The notes: generated from the letters alone by a model not told the origin. Positions 1 to 8,225 are shown, numbered from the stretch's first letter. The stretch: DNA of 27,207 nt from UBA9732 sp045116915 (GCA_045116915.1 JBGUMQ010000084.1:1-27207); one strand, 5' to 3'. Numbers and translations are program-made.

Positions 1-177
1 GACGTGATAGTGGATATCGTCGAGACGGGAACAACGCTGAAGGAGAACGGGCTGGAAGTCCGCGAGACCATCATGCCCATATCCGCCAGGGTGATAGCCA
101 ACAAGGCATCGTTCGAATTCAAGAGGCAGGCGCTCATGGACATGATCGACACGCTCGGAAAGGCCACGGAGGATTGA
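1..177 (+). CDS. hisG: ATP phosphoribosyltransferase, C-terminal fragment (5' end outside window)
   Basis: The first 58 codons, open from base 1 to the TGA at 175-177, encode the end of the enzyme that joins ATP and PRPP in the first step of histidine synthesis. The peptide DVIVDIVETGTTLKENGL matches the conserved C-terminal part of the short-form HisG catalytic domain, the region that helps bind PRPP. The visible end stops soon after this block, with no sign of the roughly 80-residue regulatory domain of long-form HisG; short forms normally need HisZ, which is not seen here. It lies one base before hisD, consistent with being the head of the same operon. The start, promoter and any upstream leader are outside the window. 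Confidence 0.85.
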   Translation, partial: DVIVDIVETGTTLKENGLEVRETIMPISARVIANKASFEFKRQALMDMIDTLGKATED

Positions 178-178
178 G

Positions 179-1456
179 ATGATAAGGATATACGAGTACG
201 GAACGGTTTCCGACAACGACATATTCGCACGGACGTCTTCATCGCAGGACGTCTCCGGCATTGTCGCCCCGATAATCGCCGATGTCAGGCAGCGCGGCGA
301 CATGGCACTGAGGGAATACACACACAGGTTCGACGGTGTGGAGATCGATGATATAGAGGTCCCGCGCACCGAGATCGATGCCGCATACGATGCCATGGAC
401 AAGGCTTTCATCGCCGTACTGGAGAAGGCCGCCGCGAACATAAGGTCGTACCACAGCCGCCAGAAGAGGGAGAGCTTCGTGGTTTCCGAGCAGGAAGGGG
501 TCGTGCTCGGGCAGAAGATCGTACCCGTCGCCGTCGCCGGCATCTATGTCCCGGGCGGGACCGCGGCATATCCCTCCACCGTCCTGATGGATACGATCCC
601 GGCCAGGATCGCAGGCGTGGGACAGGTCGTGATGGTCACACCTCCCGGACGTGACGGGAAGGTCTCGCAGGCCGTGCTCGCCGCCGCAAGGGTGGCCGGA
701 GTGGACAGGGTCTTCCGCATAGGAGGCGCACAGGCGGTCGCCGCCCTGGCATACGGAACGCAGAGCGTGCCCAGGGCCGACAAGATAGTCGGACCCGGGA
801 ACATATTCGTCGCCGAGGCCAAGAAACAGGTGTCCGGCGTGGTCTCCATAGACATGATCGCAGGCCCGAGCGAGATACTGATCATCGCCGATTCCGCATC
901 CGATCCCCGAGTGGTCGCAGCCGACATGCTGAGCCAGGCCGAACACGACAGGAACGCATCCGCCGTGCTTGTCACCGACAGCAGGGAGCTTGCACCGAAG
1001 GTGGCGCAGGAGATCGAGAGACAGCTTGCCGTTCTTCCGCGTCAGGAGATCGCAAGAGCCTCCATCGAGACCAACGGCAAGATTATCATCGCATCATCAA
1101 TAAACCAGGCTATCGAGATCAGCGACAGGATAGCCCCTGAGCACCTTGAACTGTGCGTGGACAACCCTTTCGATTACCTTGACAGGATCCGCAACGCAGG
1201 TTCGGTGTTCCTGGGCAGGAACTGTCCGGAGGCCCTGGGCGATTATCTGGCCGGCCCGAACCACACGCTTCCGACAAGCGGCACCGCAAGGTTCTCGTCC
1301 CCGCTTTCGGTGGACGACTTCATAAAGAAGTACCAGTTCACATACTACACCAGGGACGCGCTTTCCGCGGTCGCCTCCGACATCGCACTGTTCGCAAGAC
1401 GCGAGGGTCTGGAGGCACATGCCAGGAGCGCCCTTGCAAGGGAGGGAAAGGCATGA
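179..1456 (+). CDS. hisD: Histidinol dehydrogenase
   Basis: This zinc enzyme makes the last two oxidations of histidine synthesis, histidinol to histidinal to histidine, using NAD. The 425-residue length is typical. Visible family motifs are IVGPGNIFVAEAKK, IDMIAGPSEILIIAD, LSQAEHDRNASA (a zinc-ligand and active-site region), IAPEHLELC (catalytic Glu-His pair) and AGPNHTLPTSGTARFSSPLS near the C-terminus. The ATG at 179 follows GGAGGA at 168-173 with 5 nt spacing, and hisG ends one base upstream. The stop overlaps the hisC start in an ATGA junction. Nothing is missing from the catalytic set, so this should be a working enzyme. Confidence 0.96.
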   Translation: MIRIYEYGTVSDNDIFARTSSSQDVSGIVAPIIADVRQRGDMALREYTHRFDGVEIDDIEVPRTEIDAAYDAMDKAFIAVLEKAAANIRSYHSRQKRESFVVSEQEGVVLGQKIVPVAVAGIYVPGGTAAYPSTVLMDTIPARIAGVGQVVMVTPPGRDGKVSQAVLAAARVAGVDRVFRIGGAQAVAALAYGTQSVPRADKIVGPGNIFVAEAKKQVSGVVSIDMIAGPSEILIIADSASDPRVVAADMLSQAEHDRNASAVLVTDSRELAPKVAQEIERQLAVLPRQEIARASIETNGKIIIASSINQAIEISDRIAPEHLELCVDNPFDYLDRIRNAGSVFLGRNCPEALGDYLAGPNHTLPTSGTARFSSPLSVDDFIKKYQFTYYTRDALSAVASDIALFARREGLEAHARSALAREGKA

Positions 1457-2523
1457 GCAGGTTCTTCACCGGAAAGTATTCCATGCTGGAGCCCTATGTC
1501 CCCGGCGAGCAGCCGTCGGACATGGATAGGTACATCAAGCTGAACACGAACGAAAGTCCGTTCCCGCCCTCGGAGAAGGCCATGGCGGCGGCCCACTCGC
1601 TGACCAGGTCCCTCCAGCTGTACAGCGATCCCGATTCCCGGGCCCTGACAGGTGCGCTTGCCGCGCGCTACGGCGTGGATCCGGACATGGTCGCGGTGTC
1701 GAACGGATCCGACGAGATACTGAACTTCGCGTTCATGGCCTACACGGACAAGGACAATCCGGCGCTGTTCGCCGACATAACATACGGGTTCTACCCGGTT
1801 TTCGCGCAGATCAACGCATCGCCCTATGTCCTGATCCCGCTGAGGGAGGATTTCTCCCTGTGCGCCGACGACTACATCGGACGACGCGGGACGGTTTTCA
1901 TCGCCAATCCGAACGCCCCCACGGGCATGGCGCTTCCGGCATCGGAGATCGAGAGGATCGTCAGGGCCGACCCGGACAGGATCGTGGTGCTCGACGAGGC
2001 CTACGTGGATTTCGGAGCCGAAAGCTGCGTGGGACTCGTGCACAGGTATCCGAACATCGTGGTGTGCCAGACGTTCTCCAAATCCAGGAGCTTCGCCGGC
2101 GGCAGGCTGGGGTACGCGATCGGATCCAGGGAGATCATCGCGGATCTGAACACGATCAAGTACTCGACCAATCCGTACAACGTGAACTCGATGACATCGG
2201 CCATGGGCATGGCGATCCTCATGGACGAGGAGTATACAAAGGCCAATTGCCGTAGGATAATGGACAACAGGGCCTTCACGGTCGACGGTCTGGGGAAGCT
2301 GGGCTTCAGGGTTCTGGAATCCTGTGCCAACTTCATATTCGTCTCGTCGCCGAGGATCGGCGGCGGGGATTTCTACCGCGCCATGAAGGACAGGGGGATC
2401 CTGATCAGGCATTTCACCAAGGAGAGGATCGCCGACTGGTGCAGGGTGTCCATCGGCTCCAGGCAGAGCATGGAGGCGTTCCTGCGTACGACCGGGGAGA
2501 TCCTGGCGGAAACCGGGGTTTGA
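1453..2523 (+). CDS. hisC: Histidinol-phosphate aminotransferase
   Basis: This PLP enzyme of fold type I transfers an amino group from glutamate to imidazole-acetol phosphate. The 356-residue protein starts with the substrate-side motif YIKLNTNESPFPPS, has NPNAPTG, the VVLDEAYVDFG block that holds the PLP-binding Asp and Tyr, and the Schiff-base lysine K210 in TFSKSRSFAGGRLGY. The C-terminal IRHF and WCRVSIGS motifs bind phosphate and carboxylate groups. The start ATG at 1453 overlaps the hisD stop by 4 nt and has a purine-rich ribosome site (GGGAGGGAAAGG) inside the end of hisD, which suggests translational coupling. Confidence 0.95.
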   Translation: MSRFFTGKYSMLEPYVPGEQPSDMDRYIKLNTNESPFPPSEKAMAAAHSLTRSLQLYSDPDSRALTGALAARYGVDPDMVAVSNGSDEILNFAFMAYTDKDNPALFADITYGFYPVFAQINASPYVLIPLREDFSLCADDYIGRRGTVFIANPNAPTGMALPASEIERIVRADPDRIVVLDEAYVDFGAESCVGLVHRYPNIVVCQTFSKSRSFAGGRLGYAIGSREIIADLNTIKYSTNPYNVNSMTSAMGMAILMDEEYTKANCRRIMDNRAFTVDGLGKLGFRVLESCANFIFVSSPRIGGGDFYRAMKDRGILIRHFTKERIADWCRVSIGSRQSMEAFLRTTGEILAETGV

Positions 2524-2532
2524 GGAGGGAAC

Positions 2533-3120
2533 ATGAGAAGCTTCGAGATGGCACGCAAGACGACAGAGACCGATATCCGCGTGGGTGTCGGAATCGACGG
2601 CACCGGAAACGGGACGATATCGACCGGAATCGGGTTCCTGGACCACATGCTGACGCTGTTCTCACGCCACGGCAGGTTCGACCTTGACGTTTCATGCACG
2701 GGAGATACCTTCGTCGACGACCACCACAGTGCGGAGGACATAGGAATAGTCCTAGGCCAGGTCTTCAGGAAGGCCCTGGGAGACAAGAAGGGCATCTGCC
2801 GCTACGGCGACATCATCCTCCCCATGGACGAGGCCCTGATCCTTGCATCGGTCGATATCTCCGGACGCGGGATGCTCCGGTACAGCGCGGACTTCAGGAC
2901 GGAGAAGATCGGGACTTTCGATACGGAACTGGTCGAGGAGTTCTTCCAGGCCTTCGCGGTCAACGCGGGGATCACGCTGCACATCAGGCAGCTGGATGGG
3001 AGGAACTCGCACCATATAGCGGAAGGCATGTTCAAGGCTGTTGCGCGCGCCCTGAGGAAGGCCGTTGCGATCGACAGCGGGGCATCGACCGAGGTTCCCT
3101 CCACCAAGGGAGTCCTATGA
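2533..3120 (+). CDS. hisB: Imidazoleglycerol-phosphate dehydratase (monofunctional)
   Basis: This enzyme removes water from imidazole glycerol phosphate to give imidazole acetol phosphate. At 195 residues it is the monofunctional form and has no N-terminal histidinol-phosphatase domain. The manganese-binding, histidine-rich repeats are clear: GIGFLDHMLTLFSRHG, DDHHSAEDIGIVLGQ and NSHHIAEGMFKAVARALR. ATG 2533 follows GGAGGG at 2524-2529. The last bases overlap the hisH start by 4 nt. Because the dehydratase is monofunctional and no PHP or HAD-type histidinol phosphatase sits in the visible operon, that step must be encoded elsewhere or upstream. Confidence 0.96.
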   Translation: MRSFEMARKTTETDIRVGVGIDGTGNGTISTGIGFLDHMLTLFSRHGRFDLDVSCTGDTFVDDHHSAEDIGIVLGQVFRKALGDKKGICRYGDIILPMDEALILASVDISGRGMLRYSADFRTEKIGTFDTELVEEFFQAFAVNAGITLHIRQLDGRNSHHIAEGMFKAVARALRKAVAIDSGASTEVPSTKGVL

Positions 3121-3746
3121 CGGCGATAATCGACTACGGGGTGGGGAACCTCTTCTCCCTCCAGAGTTCCTTCGCGGCCATCGGCGAGAAGGCCGTGGTC
3201 TCAAGGTCCCCTGAAGTCCTTGAGTCCGCAGACCGCCTTGTACTGCCGGGGGTCGGTGCATTCGGCGATGCCCGCAGGGCCCTGCGTGAGAGCGGTGTGG
3301 AGAAGTGCATGCTGGATCTGGTAAAGCAGGGGAAACCCATCCTGGGGATATGTCTCGGCATGCAGATGCTGTTCGACAGGGATTACGAGGACGGGGTCCA
3401 TGAAGGCCTCGGTCTCATCCCGGGCGAGGTCAGACCCATTGCCGATGATCTCCGGAGAGCCGGTTTCCCGGATCTGAAGATCCCGCAGATAGGCTGGAAC
3501 GCCCTTATCTTCAGGAAGGAATCACGGCTGTACAGGTATCTTGAAGAAGGCGACCATGTCTACTTCGTGCACTCGTACCATGCCACAGGATGCGATGCCT
3601 TCACCACCGCGGTGACGGAATACGGAGCCCTCCTGACCGCAAGCGTGGAGAGGGACAACGTGTTCGGCACGCAGTTCCATCCGGAGAAGAGCGGGACAGT
3701 GGGGCTATCCATACTGAAGGCTTTCACGGAGGTCCGCCCATGCTGA
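3117..3746 (+). CDS. hisH: Imidazole glycerol phosphate synthase, glutaminase subunit
   Basis: This class I glutamine amidotransferase makes ammonia from glutamine and passes it to HisF in the cytoplasmic HisHF complex. The 209-residue protein begins MTAIIDYGVGNLFSL, a classic HisH start. The catalytic triad is visible: C79 in GICLGMQMLF, and H188 and E190 in TQFHPEKSG. The reading frame stays open further upstream, but the ATG at 3117 gives the conserved N-terminus and the usual ATGA overlap with hisB, so the longer version is rejected. The end overlaps hisA by 7 nt. Partner hisF lies two genes downstream in the same operon. Confidence 0.95.
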   Translation: MTAIIDYGVGNLFSLQSSFAAIGEKAVVSRSPEVLESADRLVLPGVGAFGDARRALRESGVEKCMLDLVKQGKPILGICLGMQMLFDRDYEDGVHEGLGLIPGEVRPIADDLRRAGFPDLKIPQIGWNALIFRKESRLYRYLEEGDHVYFVHSYHATGCDAFTTAVTEYGALLTASVERDNVFGTQFHPEKSGTVGLSILKAFTEVRPC

Positions 3747-4453
3747 TATTTCCGGCCATAGACATACTCGGCGGCAGGGCCGTTAGGCTCCTGAAGGGTG
3801 ATTACGACAAGGCCACGGTCTACAACGACGATCCCTGTTCCGTCGCCATGTCATTCAGGGCCGCCGGATGCGAAGCCATACACATCGTTGATCTGGACGG
3901 TGCCAGGGAAGGCTCCGCAGTCAATATGGAAATCGTACGTTCGATAGCCCGGATTCCAGGAATGCTCTCTGAAATCGGTGGCGGAATACGGAATATGGAT
4001 ACCGTATGCAGATATCTGGATGCCGGGATATCCCGTGTGATCCTGGGTACCGCGGCCCTTGAGGACCCGCGTTTCCTGGACAGTGCGCTGGAGCGTTTCG
4101 ACAACCGCATAGCCGTCGGAGTGGACCTCAGGGACGGCATGGTCGCAGTCAGAGGCTGGCTGGAGACCTCATCCAGAGATGGTCTCGACTTCATAAGGGA
4201 ACTGGAGTCGCGTGGCGTCAGGACAGTGATAGTGACGGACATCTCAAGGGACGGGGCCATGAAGGGGACCAACCTGGAGCTCTACCGTATGATAACGTCC
4301 GGCTGCTCCATGGACATCACGGCTTCCGGCGGGGTGTCCACGCTCGACGACCTGAGGAACCTGAAGGACGCTGGAGTGCATGCGGCGATAATAGGGAAGG
4401 CCTACTACAGCGGGGCCATAAGGCTGGAGGATGCGCTGGAGGTGGCACGATGA
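3740..4453 (+). CDS. hisA: ProFAR isomerase, phosphoribosylformimino-AICAR-phosphate isomerase
   Basis: This TIM-barrel enzyme carries out the Amadori-type isomerisation of ProFAR to PRFAR. The 237-residue protein starts MLIFPAIDILGGRAVRLLKG with the catalytic D8; the second catalytic residue is D129 in VGVDLRDG. Phosphate-binding loops GGGIRN and ASGGVSTLDDL mark the two half-barrels. The frame is open for 50 codons upstream inside hisH, but only the ATG at 3740 gives the conserved N-terminus. It overlaps hisH by 7 nt and hisF by 4 nt. TrpF activity (PriA type) cannot be excluded by eye, but the sequence looks like ordinary HisA. Confidence 0.94.
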   Translation: MLIFPAIDILGGRAVRLLKGDYDKATVYNDDPCSVAMSFRAAGCEAIHIVDLDGAREGSAVNMEIVRSIARIPGMLSEIGGGIRNMDTVCRYLDAGISRVILGTAALEDPRFLDSALERFDNRIAVGVDLRDGMVAVRGWLETSSRDGLDFIRELESRGVRTVIVTDISRDGAMKGTNLELYRMITSGCSMDITASGGVSTLDDLRNLKDAGVHAAIIGKAYYSGAIRLEDALEVAR

Positions 4454-5217
4454 TCACGAAGAGGATAATCCCGTGCCTGGATGTCCGGGACGGCAGGGTC
4501 GTAAAGGGTGTCAACTTCAGCGGAATCAGGGATGTCTCATCCCCCGTGGAGCTCGCCGCGTTCTATTCGTCATGCGGCGCGGACGAACTGGTGTTCTACG
4601 ATATCACAGCTTCGTCCGACGGACGCAGGATCTTCACCGACATCCTCAGGCAGACGGCGCAGAGGGTGTTCATTCCGCTTACGGTCGGAGGCGGCATCAA
4701 TTCCGTGGACGATTTCGACCGCGTCCTCAAGTGCGGGGCCGACAAGGTCAGCGTGAACAGCGGAGCCATCCGCAACCCGTCGCTGGTCAGGGAAGCCGCC
4801 CTGAGGTACGGCAGCCAGTGCGTCGTCATCTCCGCGGACGTGAAGCGCGTGGACGGTGTGTTCCGGGTGTTCGCCAAAGGCGGTAGGGAGGACACGGGTC
4901 TCGAGGCCGTGAAGTGGATATCCGATTGTGTGGCAAACGGTGCGGGCGAGGTCGTGCTCAACAGCATAGACACTGACGGGGTGCGTGGTGGTTTCGACCT
5001 GGAGATGCTGGATGCCGTTACAAGTGCCGTGAACGTTCCCGTGATCGCAAGCGGCGGTGCCGGCTGCATCGATGATTTCGTGACTTTGTTCAGGACCCTC
5101 CCGAAGGTGGATGCCGGCCTTGCCGCGTCGATCTTCCATTTCGGAGAGGTCAGTATAGGGGAATTGAAGAAGGTGCTTTTGCAGAACGGGATACCTGCAA
5201 GAGTTGTGGGGAGGTGA
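4450..5217 (+). CDS. hisF: Imidazole glycerol phosphate synthase, cyclase subunit
   Basis: This TIM-barrel cyclase receives ammonia from HisH and converts PRFAR to imidazole glycerol phosphate and AICAR. The 255-residue protein has the general acid and base D11 (IIPCLDVRDGRVVKG) and D130 (VVISADVKR), the loops TVGGGINSV and ASGGAGCIDDF for the two phosphates, and SVNSGA. Its length is normal for a bacterial HisF. The start overlaps hisA in an ATGA junction, and its stop overlaps the ribosome-binding and start region of hisI. AICAR released here feeds purine synthesis. Confidence 0.95.
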   Translation: MITKRIIPCLDVRDGRVVKGVNFSGIRDVSSPVELAAFYSSCGADELVFYDITASSDGRRIFTDILRQTAQRVFIPLTVGGGINSVDDFDRVLKCGADKVSVNSGAIRNPSLVREAALRYGSQCVVISADVKRVDGVFRVFAKGGREDTGLEAVKWISDCVANGAGEVVLNSIDTDGVRGGFDLEMLDAVTSAVNVPVIASGGAGCIDDFVTLFRTLPKVDAGLAASIFHFGEVSIGELKKVLLQNGIPARVVGR

Positions 5218-5219
5218 TG

Positions 5220-5549
5220 ATGGCTGATTTCGATATCGACAGGCTGAGATTCGACGATAACGGGCTGATTCCGGCTATTGTTGTGGACCATAAGACAAAG
5301 CAGGTCCTGACTCTGGCATACATGAACAGGACTTCTCTGGAGATATCCGTGGAGAAGAGGATGACATGTTTCTACTCGCGCTCCAGGAGGAAGCTCTGGA
5401 TCAAGGGGGAGACCAGCGGGAACTTCCAGCACATAGTCTCGATCACAAGCGACTGCGACGACGACGCACTGCTGGTGGAGGTGGACCCCGAGGGTCCGGC
5501 ATGCCATACGGGTACGTTCTCCTGCTTCACCCACAGGCTGATGGGCTGA
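5220..5549 (+). CDS. hisI: Phosphoribosyl-AMP cyclohydrolase (no HisE domain)
   Basis: This zinc enzyme opens the purine ring of phosphoribosyl-AMP, the third step of the pathway. The zinc cysteines are visible as C79 (SDCDDDALLVEV), C95 (GPACHTG) and C102 (SCF), and the Mg-binding aspartates lie beside C79. With 109 residues it is the single-domain form and lacks the fused HisE pyrophosphohydrolase found in many bacteria. GTG 5214, ATG 5217 and ATG 5220 are all in frame; the ATG at 5220 is chosen because GGAGG at 5210-5214 lies 5 nt away, giving MADFDIDRLRFD. It is the last visible gene of the his operon. Confidence 0.93.
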   Translation: MADFDIDRLRFDDNGLIPAIVVDHKTKQVLTLAYMNRTSLEISVEKRMTCFYSRSRRKLWIKGETSGNFQHIVSITSDCDDDALLVEVDPEGPACHTGTFSCFTHRLMG

Positions 5550-5551
5550 AC

Positions 5552-5580
5552 TTCACGAACGTCCCCCTTTTTGTTATATT
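5552..5580 (+). promoter_or_regulatory. Candidate sigma70 promoter for the CobW-family gene
   Basis: TTCACG at 5552-5557 and TATATT at 5575-5580 are separated by exactly 17 bp, in the short gap after hisI. Transcription would start near 5587, leaving a short leader with GGAG at 5592-5595. No Zur-like palindrome was recognised here. Confidence 0.45.
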
Positions 5581-5603
5581 AGGTGCGTATCGGAGCGCAC
5601 AAC

Positions 5604-6812
5604 ATGACAATCGTTAAGAAACAGAAGACACCCATCACCCTGCTCTGCGGATATCTCGGGGCAGGAAAGACGACTTTGCTCAACAGGGTCCTGAACAACC
5701 AGCAGGGCTACAAGGTCGCGGTCATAGTCAACGACATCGGAGAGGTGAACGTCGACGCATCGCTGATCGCCAAAGGCGGCAACATCACCGACACCAGCGA
5801 CATCGTACCTCTCACCAACGGATGCATCTGCTGCACCCTCAAGAGCCAGATGGCCACGAACATCGAGAAGATGATCAGAACCGGCAGGTACGACTACATC
5901 CTCATCGAGGCCTCCGGAGTCTGCGAGCCCATGCCGATCGCACAGGAGCTCGAGCTGATAAAGAACGGAGTGCTGGACAACGTTGTCGGAGTCGTCGATG
6001 CCGCACGTCTTGTGGACGAGTTCGCAGGCGGCGACAACCTCCTGAAGAAGGACCAGATCGGAGAGGAGGACATCGAGAGCCTCCTGATACAGCAGATCGA
6101 GTTCTGCTCCACTCTGATCATCAACAAGATCGACCTCGTCTCAGAGTCCGACCTGGCCAAGGTCCGCAAGGTGGTCCAGGCGCTCCATCCGGGCGTCAAG
6201 GTGATCGAGACATCCCACGGAGATGTCCCTGTGAAGGACATCCTCGCGACAGGTTCGTTCGATTTCGACGAGGTCTACGGAGCCGCCGGATGGTGCAAGG
6301 CCCTGGAAGAGGGCGAGCTCGACGGCCACGACGATGACGACGATGACGAAGATGATGACCACGACCATGAGGAGCATGGGCATCACGACCACCATCACGA
6401 GCACAGGCATGAGGGCGAAAGCGAGGACGAGTACGGAATAGGGACCTTCATCTACTACAGAAGAACTCCCATGAACCGAAACAAGCTCAGGACCTATGTG
6501 AACAACTGGCCGAAGGACATCATCAGATGCAAGGGCCTCATGTGGTTCGGCGACGAGTACGATACCGCATACGTCTTCGAGACTTCCGGCAGACAGCTTC
6601 TCTGCGGCCCCTACGGCAAGTGGATAGCATCTGCTCCCGCTTCACAGCGCAAGCAGATCCTGGCCGAGAACCCGTCGATCCGCGAGGACTGGGACGATGA
6701 GGTCGGAGACAGGATGATCAGGCTCTGCATCATCGGCAGGAACCTCGACAGGAAGGCCATCGCGGCACAGCTCGACGAGCTGCTCTGCACTGACGACGAG
6801 ATAGAGAAATAA
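5604..6812 (+). CDS. CobW/COG0523-family G3E GTPase, putative metallochaperone
   Basis: This is a cytoplasmic GTPase of the COG0523 family, members of which deliver zinc or other metals to client enzymes. In the 402-residue protein the Walker A loop is GYLGAGKTT (16-24), the family metal motif CICC is at 74-77, IEASG follows near 101, and the base-specificity motif NKID is at 174-177. A linker at about 240-270 is almost only Asp, Glu and His, a likely metal buffer, and is followed by the CobW C-terminal domain (GTFIYYRRTPMNRNKL, CGPYGKWIAS). ATG 5604 is preferred over GTG 5583 because GGAG at 5592-5595 lies 8 nt upstream. The metal is unknown; zinc is the default guess, cobalt or iron possible. 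No cobalamin gene lies nearby. Confidence 0.9.
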   Translation: MTIVKKQKTPITLLCGYLGAGKTTLLNRVLNNQQGYKVAVIVNDIGEVNVDASLIAKGGNITDTSDIVPLTNGCICCTLKSQMATNIEKMIRTGRYDYILIEASGVCEPMPIAQELELIKNGVLDNVVGVVDAARLVDEFAGGDNLLKKDQIGEEDIESLLIQQIEFCSTLIINKIDLVSESDLAKVRKVVQALHPGVKVIETSHGDVPVKDILATGSFDFDEVYGAAGWCKALEEGELDGHDDDDDDEDDDHDHEEHGHHDHHHEHRHEGESEDEYGIGTFIYYRRTPMNRNKLRTYVNNWPKDIIRCKGLMWFGDEYDTAYVFETSGRQLLCGPYGKWIASAPASQRKQILAENPSIREDWDDEVGDRMIRLCIIGRNLDRKAIAAQLDELLCTDDEIEK

Positions 6813-6827
6813 GAAGGTTTTTCCGGA

Positions 6828-7466
6828 TCAGAACAGGTCTTCCAGAGAAGACATGTCGGGGATGAGGTTCTCCTTGGGCACACCGCTTCCGAGGAGGGCC
6901 TCTTCTGTTCTTGTCCCGTATGTCAGGATCCTGTATGGAACCTGCGCGTTCACCGCTGTCCTGAAATCCACCTCGCTGTCACCGACATAGAGGATGCTGT
7001 CCATCGGGACTCCCTCAAGGGCACCGAAGGCCTCGATGGCCTGCGGCGAGGGCTTGCTCTCGTATTTGCCGTGCATCCCGACTATCATGGCGAACGTTGT
7101 GTCGGGAAAGCATGTGTGCACCACCGTCTCCGCCAGGTCCTGCTCCTTGTTGGAGAACACGCATATGGGGATGTTCCTGTCCGAAAGCATCCGTATCGCA
7201 TCGACGACAGTGGGGTAGGGTTTTGTATGGAGTACAGGGGTCCGCCTGTAGAAGTACAGGAGGCGTTCGTTCAGGCTGTCGATGTCGGGATCCGTCAGCC
7301 CTTCCTCCTCCGCTGCGGCGATCAGTGCGTTCCTGAGACCACGCCCGACGAACCTGTTGACCTGTTCGTCCGAAAAGTGCGTGTCCAGCGTCCTTTCGAG
7401 TGCCAGACCTATGTCCTTGGTCGTGTCCAGAAGCGTCCCGTCCAGGTCGAACACGACGGCTTTCAT
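6828..7466 (-). CDS. HAD-superfamily hydrolase, phosphoglycolate phosphatase-like
   Basis: This is a cytoplasmic phosphatase of the HAD superfamily with an alpha-helical cap. The 212-residue protein starts MKAVVFDLDGTLLDT, with nucleophile D7 and acid/base D9. Motif II is the Ser in VFSNKEQ, motif III is the Lys in YESKPSP, and the Mg-binding motif IV is YVGDSEVDF. This layout fits the Gph/PgmB/pyrophosphatase PpaX group, but the substrate cannot be read from the sequence. The ATG at 7466 is taken because it starts directly at the family motif. It lies 10 bp downstream of the aldolase gene on the same strand, so the pair is probably cotranscribed and acts on sugar phosphates. Confidence 0.85.
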   Translation of the reverse strand: MKAVVFDLDGTLLDTTKDIGLALERTLDTHFSDEQVNRFVGRGLRNALIAAAEEEGLTDPDIDSLNERLLYFYRRTPVLHTKPYPTVVDAIRMLSDRNIPICVFSNKEQDLAETVVHTCFPDTTFAMIVGMHGKYESKPSPQAIEAFGALEGVPMDSILYVGDSEVDFRTAVNAQVPYRILTYGTRTEEALLGSGVPKENLIPDMSSLEDLF

Positions 7467-7476
7467 CCTGGGATTC

Positions 7477-8154
7477 TCAGAGGTCCGCAAGGGTCACGTC
7501 TCCGAATACCGAGATCCAGTCCTTCCTGAAGTTGTCCACGGCCAGTCCGATGGACGGATCGGCGAAGACCGTGTCCAGAAGCTCGGGCGGGACGGTGATG
7601 GCCTGAGCTCCGTCCGCAATGGCGTTGGTGAGCTGCATGACGTTCTTGAACGATGCCCCGACGATTTTGCAGCCGCTTCCGTGTGCCTCAAGAGCCTTTG
7701 CCACCTTGCTGAACACCACATCGGCGTCTATGTCCAGGTTCATCATCCTGTTGTAGTACAGTGCCAGGTACTTCGCGCCGGCCATCGCGGCGAGCTCTGC
7801 CTGCATGGTGGTGTAGATGGCGGTCGCCGTAACGTTGAAGCCCTCGCGAGCCATGATGCCTATGGCCTTTAGGCCTTCCTTCGAGACAGGTGTTTTGATG
7901 TAGACGTTCTCATCGATCCTGCTACGTATGGCATCGGCCTCCCTGAGGATGCCTTCACAACCGGTACTGATGACCTGGACGTGCAGGCTCCTCTGCGGTC
8001 CCAGGATGCGCCTGATCTCCCTGAGGTGGGCGAATACGTCTAACTTGCCCTCTGCCTTGATGATGGAGGGGTTCGTTGTGAGTCCGCAGACGGGATAGTA
8101 TTCCACAGCCTGTTCGATTTTCCTGAGGTTGGCGGTGTCGAGCATCAGTTCCAT
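7477..8154 (-). CDS. fsa: Transaldolase family protein, fructose-6-phosphate aldolase type
   Basis: This TIM-barrel class I aldolase belongs to the small transaldolase subfamily (TalC/FSA). At 225 residues it matches FSA rather than the roughly 320-residue classical transaldolases. The start MELMLDTANL, the loop GLTTNPSIIKAEGK, and the Schiff-base lysine K87 in VYIKTPVSKEGL are all family hallmarks; TATAIYTTMQA and the C-terminal block also fit. Initiation at 8154 is supported by GGGAG 7 nt upstream in the leader. The reaction may be transaldolase or fructose-6-phosphate aldolase, which sequence alone does not separate. The HAD phosphatase follows 10 bp downstream in the same transcript. Confidence 0.9.
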   Translation of the reverse strand: MELMLDTANLRKIEQAVEYYPVCGLTTNPSIIKAEGKLDVFAHLREIRRILGPQRSLHVQVISTGCEGILREADAIRSRIDENVYIKTPVSKEGLKAIGIMAREGFNVTATAIYTTMQAELAAMAGAKYLALYYNRMMNLDIDADVVFSKVAKALEAHGSGCKIVGASFKNVMQLTNAIADGAQAITVPPELLDTVFADPSIGLAVDNFRKDWISVFGDVTLADL

Positions 8155-8176
8155 GTCGGTTCTCCCTTGTGTCTCC

Positions 8177-8182
8177 ATTCTA
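8177..8182 (-). promoter_or_regulatory. Candidate -10 element of the aldolase-phosphatase unit
   Basis: Read on the minus strand these bases are TAGAAT, about 22 nt before the aldolase ATG. Transcription would start near 8170 and give a short leader containing GGGAG. The matching -35 (TATGCA at 17 bp) is poor, so confidence is modest. The same TAGAAT -10 is seen before the ASCH gene. Confidence 0.35.
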
Positions 8183-8216
8183 ATTGAAAAAGGTTGCTTT
8201 GCATACGGGCATGGTG

Positions 8217-8225
8217 TGCTATCAT
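8217..8225 (+). promoter_or_regulatory. Candidate extended -10 promoter of the DUF3320-like gene
   Basis: TGC followed by TATCAT (8220-8225) forms an extended -10. A weak -35, TTTGCA at 8198-8203, lies 16 bp upstream. The leader from about 8232 to the ATG at 8247 would hold the AAGGGGG ribosome site. Confidence 0.35.

Noticed and set aside
1345..2646. 433-codon minus-strand frame opposite hisD/hisC
   Set aside because: Shadow of hisC; composition is typical of antisense frames in high-GC genes and there is no promoter.
2694..3116. Upstream extension of hisH
   Set aside because: The conserved HisH N-terminus begins at ATG 3117, and the extension overlaps all of hisB in another frame.
6828..7466. 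HAD phosphatase as the missing histidinol-phosphate phosphatase
   Set aside because: It is on the opposite strand, paired with an aldolase gene, and shows Gph-like rather than HisB-N-like motifs; possible but without support.
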